45,609 nt of DNA from CAZHSN01 sp964535125 (GTDB lineage Bacteria > Armatimonadota > HRBIN16), in NCBI GenBank assembly GCA_964535125.1, contig CAZHSN010000003.1, forward strand, positions 1 through 45,609, in the 5' to 3' direction. The notes under the pieces were generated by a model. It made no database searches, was not told where the DNA came from, and saw only the letters and a program-made list of their open reading frames with translations. Below are positions 23,196 through 30,999 of the stretch, piece after piece. Both the position numbers and the translations under genes were made by a program. Numbering within the stretch: position 1 is the first letter of the stretch; every line of letters starts with the position of its first letter.

Positions 23196-25160
23196 ATGTC
23201 TCGATCCGAAACGTCAGACGCTCAACCTGTGCTGCGGCCATGGCGCGCCATCCTGATCGCCCTTCTGCTGACACCCTTCAACGCGTTGTGGTTGGTACAG
23301 ATGGAAATGACGCAACGCGCCGGTCAGGTACCCGGCGCGAGCACCGGACCGTACCCGACGACGTTCTCGCTATTCGCGAATGTGATCTGTCTGCTGGTGG
23401 CGCTGATCGCCGTGAATGGTGTGATCCGCAAGGTAAAACCCCGATGGGCGCTGGCGCCGGCGGAACTCATGATCGCATACTTCATGCTCAGCATCAGTTC
23501 CGCGCTCACCGCCACTGACTTCTACAGCGTACTGGTGCCGATGATCGGACATGTGCAGCAGTACGCGAACAATGTGAATATGTGGGACCGGTTGGTTCTG
23601 CCGTTGATACCGGACTGGCTCAAGGTCTCCGATCCGGATGCGTTAAAGGATTGGTACATCGGCCGGGTCAACCCCTGGCAATGGCGGTACCTGGCGGCCT
23701 GGGCGGCTCCGCTGTTGATCTGGGGTGGGTTTACGGTGGCGCTGCTGATGACTATGCTGGCGCTGAACGTACTGGTGCGTAAGCAATGGACGCAGAGTGA
23801 GAAGCTCAGCTATCCGGTCATCACCTTGCCGCTGGAGCTTACGGAGAACACCGGCGCCTTCTTCCGCAACCGGGTGATGTGGGCCGGATTCACCATCGCC
23901 GCGGTGATCTCCCTGATCAACGGGTTCGCTGTGCTGAACCCAACCATCCCGATGATCCCCATCAAGGCGCAAGGGATCAACCACCTCTTCCCCGGTCCAC
24001 CGTGGAACGCCATGGGCTGGACGGTGGTTTCCTTCTACCCGTTCGCCATCGGTCTCAGTTTTCTGCTGCCTGCCGACCTGTTGTTCTCTTGCTGGTTTTT
24101 CTGGTTTGTCTGGAAAGCGCAACTGGTGCTCAGTTCCTACTTCGGCTGGATCGGCATCAACCCACAGTTTCCATACGTCATGCAGCAGCAGCTGGGCGCC
24201 TACCTGGTGCTGGGACTGATCGCCATCTGGGGAGCGCGCCACCACCTCAGGCGGGTGCTCTGGCTGGCATGGAAAAACGAGGACGGTGGCGACAACTGCG
24301 GCTTCTTCACGTATCGTCGAGCGGTAATCGTCGCGCTGCTCGGTATCAGTGTCTGTTGCGCGCTGTTCACCGCGCTGGGACTGCCCTGGTGGGTCAGTCT
24401 GGCGGCTTTTGTCATCTACTTTGTGGTGGCGGTCAGCATCACGCGCATGCGCGCCGAACTGGGGCCACCGGCTCATGACCTGCATTATGCCGGACCCGAC
24501 ACCCTCTTTACGGTAGCATTCGGCTCGGCAGCCTTCAGTCCGCAGCAGTTAACCGCGCTGAGCTATTTCTACTGGTTCAACAGAGCCTACCGGAACCTGC
24601 CGATGCCCCACATGCTGGAAGGCATGAAAGTAGCAGAACGCACAAAGTTGCCGCTGAACGCCATCAATGTGGCGATGATCGTGGCGATCATTGCAGGCGC
24701 CGGGGTGGGTATTGTAGCCACCTGGGCGTTTGGGTACTGGCGTGGAGCCGAGACCGGTATGGCCACCTACTTCACCGGTTTTGGCCGCGAAGCGTTCGAC
24801 ATGCGCCTCTCCACATGGTTGCGCACCCCAACGGGCACCGACGTACCGGCGCTGCTGGCGGTCGGCTTCGGTGCTTTGGTCACCGTTCTGCTGAATGTGG
24901 GGCGGATGGCCTGCAGCTGGTGGCCGTTCCACCCGCTGGGACTGGCTATCTCAGGCAGCTATTCGGTGAACATGATCTGGCTGCCGATGATCGTGGCATG
25001 GACGGCGAAAGTCACCATCCTGCGCTTCGGCGGATTGCGGCTGTACCGCCGGGCGTTGCCTTTTTTCCTCGGGTTAATCCTGGGAGACTATCTGTTTGGA
25101 TGCGGCTGGCCTCTGATAGGTTGGCTTCTGAACATAACAACGTACAGCTTCCAACAGTGA
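23196..25160 (+). CDS. DUF6785-family polytopic membrane protein
   Basis: This is a 654-residue inner-membrane protein with about 12-14 hydrophobic segments and no soluble domain. It looks like the DUF6784/DUF6785 family common in Armatimonadota and Planctomycetota: an initial short helix (RAILIALLLTPFNALWLVQ), a conserved TFSLFANVICLL and PAELMIAYFMLSISSALT region, and further on GSYSVNMIWLPMIVAWTAKVTILRFGG then FFLGLILGDYLFGCGWPLIG. The last region resembles glycine-rich helices of oligopeptide-transporter-like proteins. That suggests transport but is not proof. No associated ATPase or binding protein is nearby. GAGG precedes the ATG. Function unknown. Confidence 0.82.
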   Translation: MSRSETSDAQPVLRPWRAILIALLLTPFNALWLVQMEMTQRAGQVPGASTGPYPTTFSLFANVICLLVALIAVNGVIRKVKPRWALAPAELMIAYFMLSISSALTATDFYSVLVPMIGHVQQYANNVNMWDRLVLPLIPDWLKVSDPDALKDWYIGRVNPWQWRYLAAWAAPLLIWGGFTVALLMTMLALNVLVRKQWTQSEKLSYPVITLPLELTENTGAFFRNRVMWAGFTIAAVISLINGFAVLNPTIPMIPIKAQGINHLFPGPPWNAMGWTVVSFYPFAIGLSFLLPADLLFSCWFFWFVWKAQLVLSSYFGWIGINPQFPYVMQQQLGAYLVLGLIAIWGARHHLRRVLWLAWKNEDGGDNCGFFTYRRAVIVALLGISVCCALFTALGLPWWVSLAAFVIYFVVAVSITRMRAELGPPAHDLHYAGPDTLFTVAFGSAAFSPQQLTALSYFYWFNRAYRNLPMPHMLEGMKVAERTKLPLNAINVAMIVAIIAGAGVGIVATWAFGYWRGAETGMATYFTGFGREAFDMRLSTWLRTPTGTDVPALLAVGFGALVTVLLNVGRMACSWWPFHPLGLAISGSYSVNMIWLPMIVAWTAKVTILRFGGLRLYRRALPFFLGLILGDYLFGCGWPLIGWLLNITTYSFQQ

Positions 25161-25177
25161 TCACAACCGTCTGTTGG
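25151..25177 (+). terminator. Weak hairpin at the end of the DUF6785 gene
   Basis: A 7-bp perfect inverted repeat (CCAACAG / CTGTTGG) with a 13-base loop spans the stop codon of the membrane protein gene. There is no T-run. It may only be a weak or factor-dependent termination point before guaB. Confidence 0.25.
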
Positions 25178-25235
25178 CGATAGACCGCCCTCCATGGGGT
25201 AAAATAGTGAGAAAACCGGACAGGATACACACACC

Positions 25236-26726
25236 ATGAATAATGAACCAATCCGCGAGGCGCTCAGTTTCGATGACGTGCTGCTTGAGCCTCGCGACAC
25301 AGAAATAACACCCGACCGCGTAGACACCAGCACCCGCCTGATCGCGGGTATCCATCTGAACGTTCCGATCGTCTCGTCACCGATGGACACCGTCACAGAA
25401 GCCCGTACCGCCATCGCCATGGCGCGGGAAGGCGCGGTTGGCGTGATACACCGCAACATGACCATTGAACGGCAGGCTGAAGAAGTCGACAAGGTCAAAC
25501 GGTCTGAGCACGGCATTATCGTCGACCCAATCTCGCTGACACCGCGTCATTCCATACAAGACGCAGTCAACATGATGGAGCACTACCACATATCCGGAGT
25601 GCCCATCACCGACGATCAGGGCATTCTGGTGGGTATCCTCACCAACCGCGACATTCGCTTTGAGACCAATTTCTCCCGGCGTATCTCTGAGGTCATGACC
25701 TGCCGTGAGAAGCTGGTCGTCGCCCGCGAAGGCACTATGCTTGATGAAGCCAAGCAGTTCCTTCACGAGCACCGCATCGAAAAGCTGCCGATTGTTGATG
25801 CCAATGACCGACTCCGCGGACTGATCACCATCAAGGACATCATGAAGGTGCAGCAACACCCCAACGCCACCAAAGACGCTCAAGGGCGACTGGTAGTGGG
25901 TGCGGCGGTGGGGCCGCTGCGCGATCCGGTCACCCGGGCGCAGGCGCTGGTCGCTGCCGGCGCTGACTTCATTGTGGTTGATTCGGCACACGGCCACAGC
26001 CGGGGAGTGCTGTCTGCGGTCGAGGCCATTAAGACAGCGTTGCCGGACTGCCCTGTGGTGGGCGGCAACGTCGCCACACGGGAAGGCACGAAGGCTCTGG
26101 TGGACGCGGGCGCTGACTGCATCCGGGTCGGTATCGGCGCTGGTTCTATCTGCACCACCCGCGTGGTGGCCGGCGTTGGCATCCCGCAACTGACTGCCAT
26201 TCTGGACTGCGCCGATGAAGCCGCCCGATTGGGTGTCACCGTGCTGGCGGACGGCGGTATTCGGCTGTCAGGCGACATCACCAAGTCGCTGGCTGCCGGA
26301 TCCCATGCGGTGATGGTTGGCAGCCTGTTGGCCGGTACGGAAGAGGCGCCGGGCGAGATCGTGCTGTACCAGGGACGGGCTTACAAAGACTACCGCGGTA
26401 TGGGTTCCATTGCCGCCATGCAACAGGGCAGCAGTGACCGATATTACCAGGAGAAGTCGTCGCGGTTCGTTCCGGAGGGCGTCGAGGGACGCGTACCCTA
26501 CAAAGGGCCGTTGGCCGATGTGCTGTACCAGATGCTGGGAGGCCTGCGGTCCGGAATGGGTTACCTCGGCGCACCCACCATCGCCGAGTTGCAACAGCGC
26601 GCTCGATTCGTACGTATAACCAATGCGGGGCTACGGGAGAGCCACCCGCACGATGTATGGATCACCAAAGAGCCGCCGAACTACACCAGTGACTGGGGTG
26701 GCGTCTCACCGAACACGATGGAGTAA
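25236..26726 (+). CDS. guaB: IMP dehydrogenase GuaB
   Basis: GuaB oxidises IMP to XMP with NAD, the rate-limiting step of GMP synthesis. The 496-residue protein is of normal length. It has the opening ALSFDDVLLEP, a two-CBS (Bateman) insertion at about residues 95-205 (ILVGILTNRDIRF, LRGLITIKDIMK), the catalytic Cys306 in GIGAGSICTTR, the phosphate-binding ADGGIRLSGDI, MVGSLLAGTEEAPGE, and the YRGMGSIAAM flap region. CBS domains usually bind purine nucleotides and tune activity. A -10-like TAAAAT lies at 25200-25205, about 30 bases before the ATG. Confidence 0.97.
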   Translation: MNNEPIREALSFDDVLLEPRDTEITPDRVDTSTRLIAGIHLNVPIVSSPMDTVTEARTAIAMAREGAVGVIHRNMTIERQAEEVDKVKRSEHGIIVDPISLTPRHSIQDAVNMMEHYHISGVPITDDQGILVGILTNRDIRFETNFSRRISEVMTCREKLVVAREGTMLDEAKQFLHEHRIEKLPIVDANDRLRGLITIKDIMKVQQHPNATKDAQGRLVVGAAVGPLRDPVTRAQALVAAGADFIVVDSAHGHSRGVLSAVEAIKTALPDCPVVGGNVATREGTKALVDAGADCIRVGIGAGSICTTRVVAGVGIPQLTAILDCADEAARLGVTVLADGGIRLSGDITKSLAAGSHAVMVGSLLAGTEEAPGEIVLYQGRAYKDYRGMGSIAAMQQGSSDRYYQEKSSRFVPEGVEGRVPYKGPLADVLYQMLGGLRSGMGYLGAPTIAELQQRARFVRITNAGLRESHPHDVWITKEPPNYTSDWGGVSPNTME

Positions 26727-26737
26727 GCCATCCGCGC

Positions 26738-27184
26738 ATGACACGCACTGTACGCAACCGATTGCAGTTTGGTCTGGCAATGGCCGGAGCGGTTGTGGCC
26801 GGCCTGTTGACCTACTGGCACTTCATGAACATAGACATGCCGTGCACAAACAGCGGTTGCGCCCAAGTAGCGGCCTCAGAGTACTCCCGGTTCCTGGGAG
26901 TTCCCGTCGCGGCGTGGGGATTGGCGTACTACCTGGCGATACTCGTGATCAGCGCGTCAATCCCTTCGCTGCCGGAGAGCAAGCAACGCGTCATTGACCG
27001 GTTATCAGGCTTGCTGCACGCTGGAGCGTTCGTCGCATCGGCAGTATTGACTGCGCTTGAGGCCTGGGTCATCCGCGCTTTTTGCCAGTACTGTATCGCA
27101 TCCGCCATTATCGTCGTGCTGCTGTGCATCAATGCATGGTGGCCCGGCAGACCGACATCCCGAGAGGTTTTGGAAGCGTCATGA
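26738..27184 (+). CDS. Vitamin K epoxide reductase (VKOR) family membrane protein
   Basis: VKOR homologues reoxidise periplasmic DsbA-like proteins and pass the electrons to quinone, replacing DsbB. The 148-residue protein has four predicted membrane helices. Its four key cysteines are all present: the loop pair C36 and C41 (MPCTNSGCAQV) and the active-site CXXC C116/C119 (FCQYC). The conserved Ser-Phe-Leu-Gly-type region is seen as RFLGVPVAAWGL. The stop overlaps the start of the downstream DsbA-like gene (ATGA), so the two are made together. This pairing strongly supports the redox role. Confidence 0.92.
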   Translation: MTRTVRNRLQFGLAMAGAVVAGLLTYWHFMNIDMPCTNSGCAQVAASEYSRFLGVPVAAWGLAYYLAILVISASIPSLPESKQRVIDRLSGLLHAGAFVASAVLTALEAWVIRAFCQYCIASAIIVVLLCINAWWPGRPTSREVLEAS

Positions 27185-27834
27185 AATCAGAGACCCGGTT
27201 CCTGTTGATCATGCTGGTGGTCGTCGCCTGTATCGGTGGCGTGATGGCTGTTACGAATTACATGGCGCGTCGGCCGGCCATGCCCACACCGGTAAAGGGT
27301 ACGCAGGAATGGGTGGAGGGAGTCAACCGCCCCACTCTCGGTCCAGCCAACGCACCGGTGACGCTGATCATCTTCAGTGACTTTCAATGCCCCACCTGTA
27401 AACGGGCAGCCGATGAGGTCCGCGACCTGAGCAAGCGCTACGATAAAGAGCTGAAGGTGGTCTTCCGCCACTTCCCGCTGACTATTGCGCACGCAAACGC
27501 CAAGCTGTTCTCAGAATCCGCGGAAGCGGCGTATCTCCAAGGCAAGTTCTGGGAAATGCACGATCTGCTGTTCAGCGACCAGATGGCCAACCCCGACGAA
27601 CTGAAGCGCCACGCCCAGGCGCTGGGGCTTAACATGGCTCAGTTCGAGGCCGACAGGCGCGGCTTAGCCAGAGAGGCCGTTGAAGAAGACATCAAGACCG
27701 CCCGCGAACTGGGCATTGACGCGACACCATCCATCATCATTTACCACAAAGGGGAAGGACAGCGTTTGCGTCTGTTCACACAGATCGAACCGGCCATCAA
27801 AGAGGCCTTGGCCGCCGACAAAAAGGCCCGGTAA
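27181..27834 (+). CDS. DsbA-like thioredoxin-fold oxidoreductase (Thioredoxin_4)
   Basis: From the ATG at 27181 (overlapping the VKOR stop) the protein has 217 residues. An N-terminal membrane anchor (about residues 8-27) places the thioredoxin fold in the periplasm. The redox motif is C70-PTC-73 in FSDFQCPTCKRA. The helical insertion and cis-Pro loop (DATPSII) are typical of DsbA/Thioredoxin_4 proteins related to DsbG/BdbD. It should oxidise cysteines of exported proteins and be recycled by the adjacent VKOR. Sequence upstream in frame is antisense-like and lacks a ribosome site, so longer starts were rejected. Confidence 0.92.
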   Translation: MKSETRFLLIMLVVVACIGGVMAVTNYMARRPAMPTPVKGTQEWVEGVNRPTLGPANAPVTLIIFSDFQCPTCKRAADEVRDLSKRYDKELKVVFRHFPLTIAHANAKLFSESAEAAYLQGKFWEMHDLLFSDQMANPDELKRHAQALGLNMAQFEADRRGLAREAVEEDIKTARELGIDATPSIIIYHKGEGQRLRLFTQIEPAIKEALAADKKAR

Positions 27835-27874
27835 TGGTGACGCGCATACCCGCATACGGAGACCATAGATCCGC

Positions 27875-29812
27875 ATGAGCCTGCTTGATACCATATCGGG
27901 GCCAGCCGATCTCCGGTCGCTGTCAGTGGAAGCGCTGCAGCAGCTCGCACAGGAGCTACGTTCGACGATCATTCATACGGTCTCTCAGACCGGCGGTCAC
28001 CTGGCCTCGAGTCTTGGGTGCGTGGAACTGGCGATTGCTCTGCACCTCACGTATGACGCACCGCATGACAAAATCATATGGGATACCGGCCACCAGGCCT
28101 ATCCGCACAAACTGCTGACCGGACGTCGCGAGCAGTTCCACACATTGCGCCAACTGGGCGGTCTCAGCGGGTTTCCCCGCCGTGACGAAAGCGAGTATGA
28201 TTGCTGGGGTGTTGGGCATGCGGGCACAGCCGTCTCTGCAGCCACCGGATTGGCCGTGGCGCGTGACATTAAGCATGACAACTACCGCGTGGTGGCGGTG
28301 GTCGGTGACGCCAGCATTGCCAGCGGCATGAGCCTGGAGGCTTTGAACCACGCAGGCGATCTGCACACCGACATGACGGTGGTCCTGAATGACAACAAGA
28401 TGTCAATCGCAGCGGCCGTCGGCGCTCTGACGACTATCATTTCGCGCATGCGCTCTCAGCCTTGGTATCAACAGGCAGAGAAACGAGCCCGGCATGTGCT
28501 GGGCGGTCTGCCCGGACCGGCCGCCCGTTCGCTGACCAAACAGGCCGAAGGGATACGCCTGGGGTTTACACACTACATCGCACCGAACAACACGGGCGCT
28601 GTGTTTGAAGAGATGGGATTCCATTACATTGGTCCTATCGATGGCCACAACATCGAACTGATGGCCGAGGTCTTCACGGACGCACGAAAACTCTCTGGAC
28701 CGGTGTTGATCCACGTCATCACTACCAAGGGCAAGGGTTACAGCTATTCGGAAAACAACGCCACCGTCTACCATGGCGTACCACCCTTCTGCGCGGAGGA
28801 CGGTAAGCTGGTGCGTTCTGAGGATGGTCCCAGTTTCACCCAGGTATTCGGCGACGAGTTGATACAACTGGCGCACCAGGATCCTCGGATCGTGGCGATC
28901 ACAGCGGCCATGCCCGATGGAACCGGTCTCTGCACGTTCCAGCAACGGTTCCCCGGCCGTGTGTACGATGTAGGGATCGCTGAAGAGCATGCGGTGTGTT
29001 TCGCTGCGGCGATGGCGACCGAAGGGCTGCGGCCCGTCGTTGCGGTCTACAGCAGTTTTATGCAGCGTGCGTTTGACCAGATCATGCACGATGTGGCGCT
29101 GCAGCGGCTTCCCGTCGTCCTGGCGCTGGATAGAGCGGGGCTGGTGGGTGATGACGGCCCAACGCATCATGGATGTTTTGACCTCTCCTGGCTGAGGTCC
29201 ATCCCGGGGCTGACAGTGCTCGCTCCCCGTGATGGAGAGGAACTGCGCGGTATGCTGCAGTACGCATTCCGCATCGACGGACCGACCGCCATCCGCTACC
29301 CTCGCGCGTCATCGGTGTCCAGTACCCCGCACACCGATGACCCCGAGTTGGATTCCGGCGCCGGGGCCCTGTTGATGCATGGCGCTGATATCATGCTGTT
29401 GAGCGCCGGCGCATTGGCTGACGCGGCCGTGGCCGCGGCCTGCATGTTGCGCGACCAGGGCATAGACGCCGGGGTCTGGAATGCGCGGTTCATCAAGCCC
29501 ATTGATGCCGCGTCAATCTGCCGAATGGCCAACCAAGCGCGTTTACTGGTGACCTTGGAGGAGAACAGCCGAACGAGTGGCTATGGATCTGCGGTCGCGG
29601 AGGTGCTGGCTGATGCTCAACTGCCTACCCCGTTGTTGATATTGGGCATTCCAGACCAGTTTACAGAGCACGGGGCGCGCCCGCAGCTGTTACAACGGCT
29701 TGGTCTGGATGCCGAAGGTATCTGCCGAAGTGTTCAGGTCAGATGGCAGGAGGTGTCCGGCCAGCAACCGCCGGCCGGCTGTCACCCGCACGATGTCTCC
29801 GCTACAGCTTGA
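27875..29812 (+). CDS. dxs: 1-deoxy-D-xylulose-5-phosphate synthase Dxs
   Basis: Dxs joins pyruvate and glyceraldehyde-3-phosphate with thiamine diphosphate, the first step of the MEP isoprenoid pathway. The 645-residue protein is full length. Seen are H42 in TGGHLASSLG, the WDTGHQAYPHKLLTGR block, GVGHAGTAVSAATG, the ThDP/Mg motif GDASIASGMSLEALNHA (about 144-160), E370 in GIAEEHAV and the C-terminal transketolase domain (LEENSRTSGYG). GDASIASG in place of the more common GDGA(M/L)TGG is a mild variation. The last 11 bp overlap the end of the convergent secreted-protein gene, so no terminator fits between them. Confidence 0.97.
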   Translation: MSLLDTISGPADLRSLSVEALQQLAQELRSTIIHTVSQTGGHLASSLGCVELAIALHLTYDAPHDKIIWDTGHQAYPHKLLTGRREQFHTLRQLGGLSGFPRRDESEYDCWGVGHAGTAVSAATGLAVARDIKHDNYRVVAVVGDASIASGMSLEALNHAGDLHTDMTVVLNDNKMSIAAAVGALTTIISRMRSQPWYQQAEKRARHVLGGLPGPAARSLTKQAEGIRLGFTHYIAPNNTGAVFEEMGFHYIGPIDGHNIELMAEVFTDARKLSGPVLIHVITTKGKGYSYSENNATVYHGVPPFCAEDGKLVRSEDGPSFTQVFGDELIQLAHQDPRIVAITAAMPDGTGLCTFQQRFPGRVYDVGIAEEHAVCFAAAMATEGLRPVVAVYSSFMQRAFDQIMHDVALQRLPVVLALDRAGLVGDDGPTHHGCFDLSWLRSIPGLTVLAPRDGEELRGMLQYAFRIDGPTAIRYPRASSVSSTPHTDDPELDSGAGALLMHGADIMLLSAGALADAAVAAACMLRDQGIDAGVWNARFIKPIDAASICRMANQARLLVTLEENSRTSGYGSAVAEVLADAQLPTPLLILGIPDQFTEHGARPQLLQRLGLDAEGICRSVQVRWQEVSGQQPPAGCHPHDVSATA

Positions 29813-30248
29813 AGTCGACCAGTGCAGACACACCGACTCCGTTTACACGCTTGATGTTCTGCACCGACTTGCTCGAGATCGGTACTAAAGCACGCAGACG
29901 CACTCCGCCGATGGCGTTGAAGTTTCCCTCCAACTGAGCAACAGCCTGCACCTGCGCCACGTTCGCCTCGGGCCCGCTGACCTGAGCGGCTCCCAGATAG
30001 GCGCCATTGCCTACACTCAGAATGGGCACCACCTTGGTGGCTTGCTCGTTGGGTACATCCTTGTTACCGGTCAAGCTGTTGATTGCCTTGTTGATGTCCG
30101 GCCCAAATTTCTGAACCAGTAATCCGATGCCGGCCCCTTTCAGCACCCCACCCAGATTGGGCAACGCGGTGACCGCCATGGGGGTGACCAGCAGCACAGC
30201 AGCCAGCACCGCCATGGTGATCAACCATCTCTGTTTTCGTGTGGTCAT
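29802..30248 (-). CDS. Small secreted glycine/alanine-rich protein of unknown function
   Basis: The 148-residue protein begins with a basic N-terminus and a strong signal peptide (about 1-29, ending AVTALP). The mature part has a Gly-rich helix-like segment (NLGGVLKGAGIGLLVQKFGP) followed by small-residue-rich beta-like sequence ending VSALVDFKL. There is no cysteine in the mature region and no motif I recognise. The start overlaps the upstream MarR-type regulator by 4 bp, so it is co-translated with it and is probably under its control. It ends convergently inside dxs. Whether it acts in the periplasm or outside the cell cannot be told. Confidence 0.75.
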   Translation of the reverse strand: MTTRKQRWLITMAVLAAVLLVTPMAVTALPNLGGVLKGAGIGLLVQKFGPDINKAINSLTGNKDVPNEQATKVVPILSVGNGAYLGAAQVSGPEANVAQVQAVAQLEGNFNAIGGVRLRALVPISSKSVQNIKRVNGVGVSALVDFKL

Positions 30249-30868
30249 TGTTCTGTCTCCCTTTCTGACAGCGGCGTGTCGGTTGTCTCGCTCATCTGGT
30301 TAGACCGGTATGCGGCGGCCAACGGTACATCACCGCTCCCGGTTATGCGCGCCAGCGGGCATTTGGTGTCGTGATCGACACCGCAATGAAGGCAGAGCTG
30401 TTCCGCCTGATCCTGCATGGATGCTGCAGCGGCGTCTATCAGCGTGTCCAGCCATCGCACACAGACATCTGCCCCGACCCGTTCGGTAGCGTCCAGAAGA
30501 CACCGAATGCCCTGCTCACGTTGTTCGCGCAAGTCGGATGCAGCGGCCAGACCGGTTGATGTCAGCCAAATGGACACCGATCGCTTGTCGTCTCCCATGG
30601 TCTCCCGCCGGATAAGTCCCCGGTTCTGCAGTCGGTTCACCATGTTGGTAGCGCTGGGAAACGACACCCCCAGGCATGCGGCCACATCCCGGGCCCGCAT
30701 GCCGGGGTGGCTGGCCACCAGCAGTAACGCGGCAGCCTGTGCGTCTGTGAGCCCATACTGTGCCTGCGCCAGACGCATCGCACGCTGCTGCACCTGTTCC
30801 ACTGCAGTGACAAACAACCGAAGGCGTCGCGCCATGCGCTGTGACAGATCAGTCGTCAGATGCTCCAC
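30245..30868 (-). CDS. MarR-family transcriptional regulator with cysteine/histidine tail
   Basis: The 207-residue protein has a winged helix-turn-helix of the MarR type (about 36-110: TDAQAAALLLVASHPGM, VAACLGVSFPSATNMVNRLQNRGLI and the beta-wing RRETMGDDKRSVSIWLT) flanked by dimerisation helices. After the last helix there is an unusual C-X-H-C-X3-H-X3-C cluster (C159, H161, C162, H166, C170), suited to metal or redox sensing, then a disordered tail. The start is GTG at 30868, with AGGTG five bases upstream. It is co-translated with the small secreted protein and divergent from the HAF/dockerin-like gene. A 23-bp inverted repeat between them is a likely operator. Confidence 0.88.
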   Translation of the reverse strand: MEHLTTDLSQRMARRLRLFVTAVEQVQQRAMRLAQAQYGLTDAQAAALLLVASHPGMRARDVAACLGVSFPSATNMVNRLQNRGLIRRETMGDDKRSVSIWLTSTGLAAASDLREQREQGIRCLLDATERVGADVCVRWLDTLIDAAAASMQDQAEQLCLHCGVDHDTKCPLARITGSGDVPLAAAYRSNQMSETTDTPLSERETEQ

Positions 30869-30883
30869 CGGATCACCTCAGTT

Positions 30884-30910
30884 TACTTATACTAGCTAAT
30901 CATCAGTATA
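30884..30910. promoter_or_regulatory. Candidate MarR operator / divergent promoter region
   Basis: TATACT-N11-AGTATA forms a perfect 6-bp inverted repeat over 23 bp (30888-30910), the size of typical MarR operators. Each arm also resembles a -10 box: TATACT on the plus strand and TATAAG/TATACT on the minus strand. A bound dimer would therefore block promoters in both directions. The site is 20 bases before the marR GTG. Confidence 0.5.
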
Positions 30911-30999
30911 CGGGAACAAACCAGGCCAAGCGACGGTCAGTCTTGGTAGAATCGGAAGAGAGCCAACGCGTCCTATCGGGATCTCATGAGGAGTCCGGC

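Noticed and set aside
23643..24485. 280-codon open frame on the minus strand opposite the DUF6785 gene
   Set aside because: The peptide is dominated by His, Asp, Gln and Arg, the complement of hydrophobic codons in the real membrane protein. No start signal.
25377..26189. 270-codon open frame antisense to guaB
   Set aside because: guaB motifs are unmistakable on the other strand. The antisense peptide has no family features.
28403..29170. 255-codon open frame antisense to dxs
   Set aside because: It is a shadow of dxs with no start signal and no domain.
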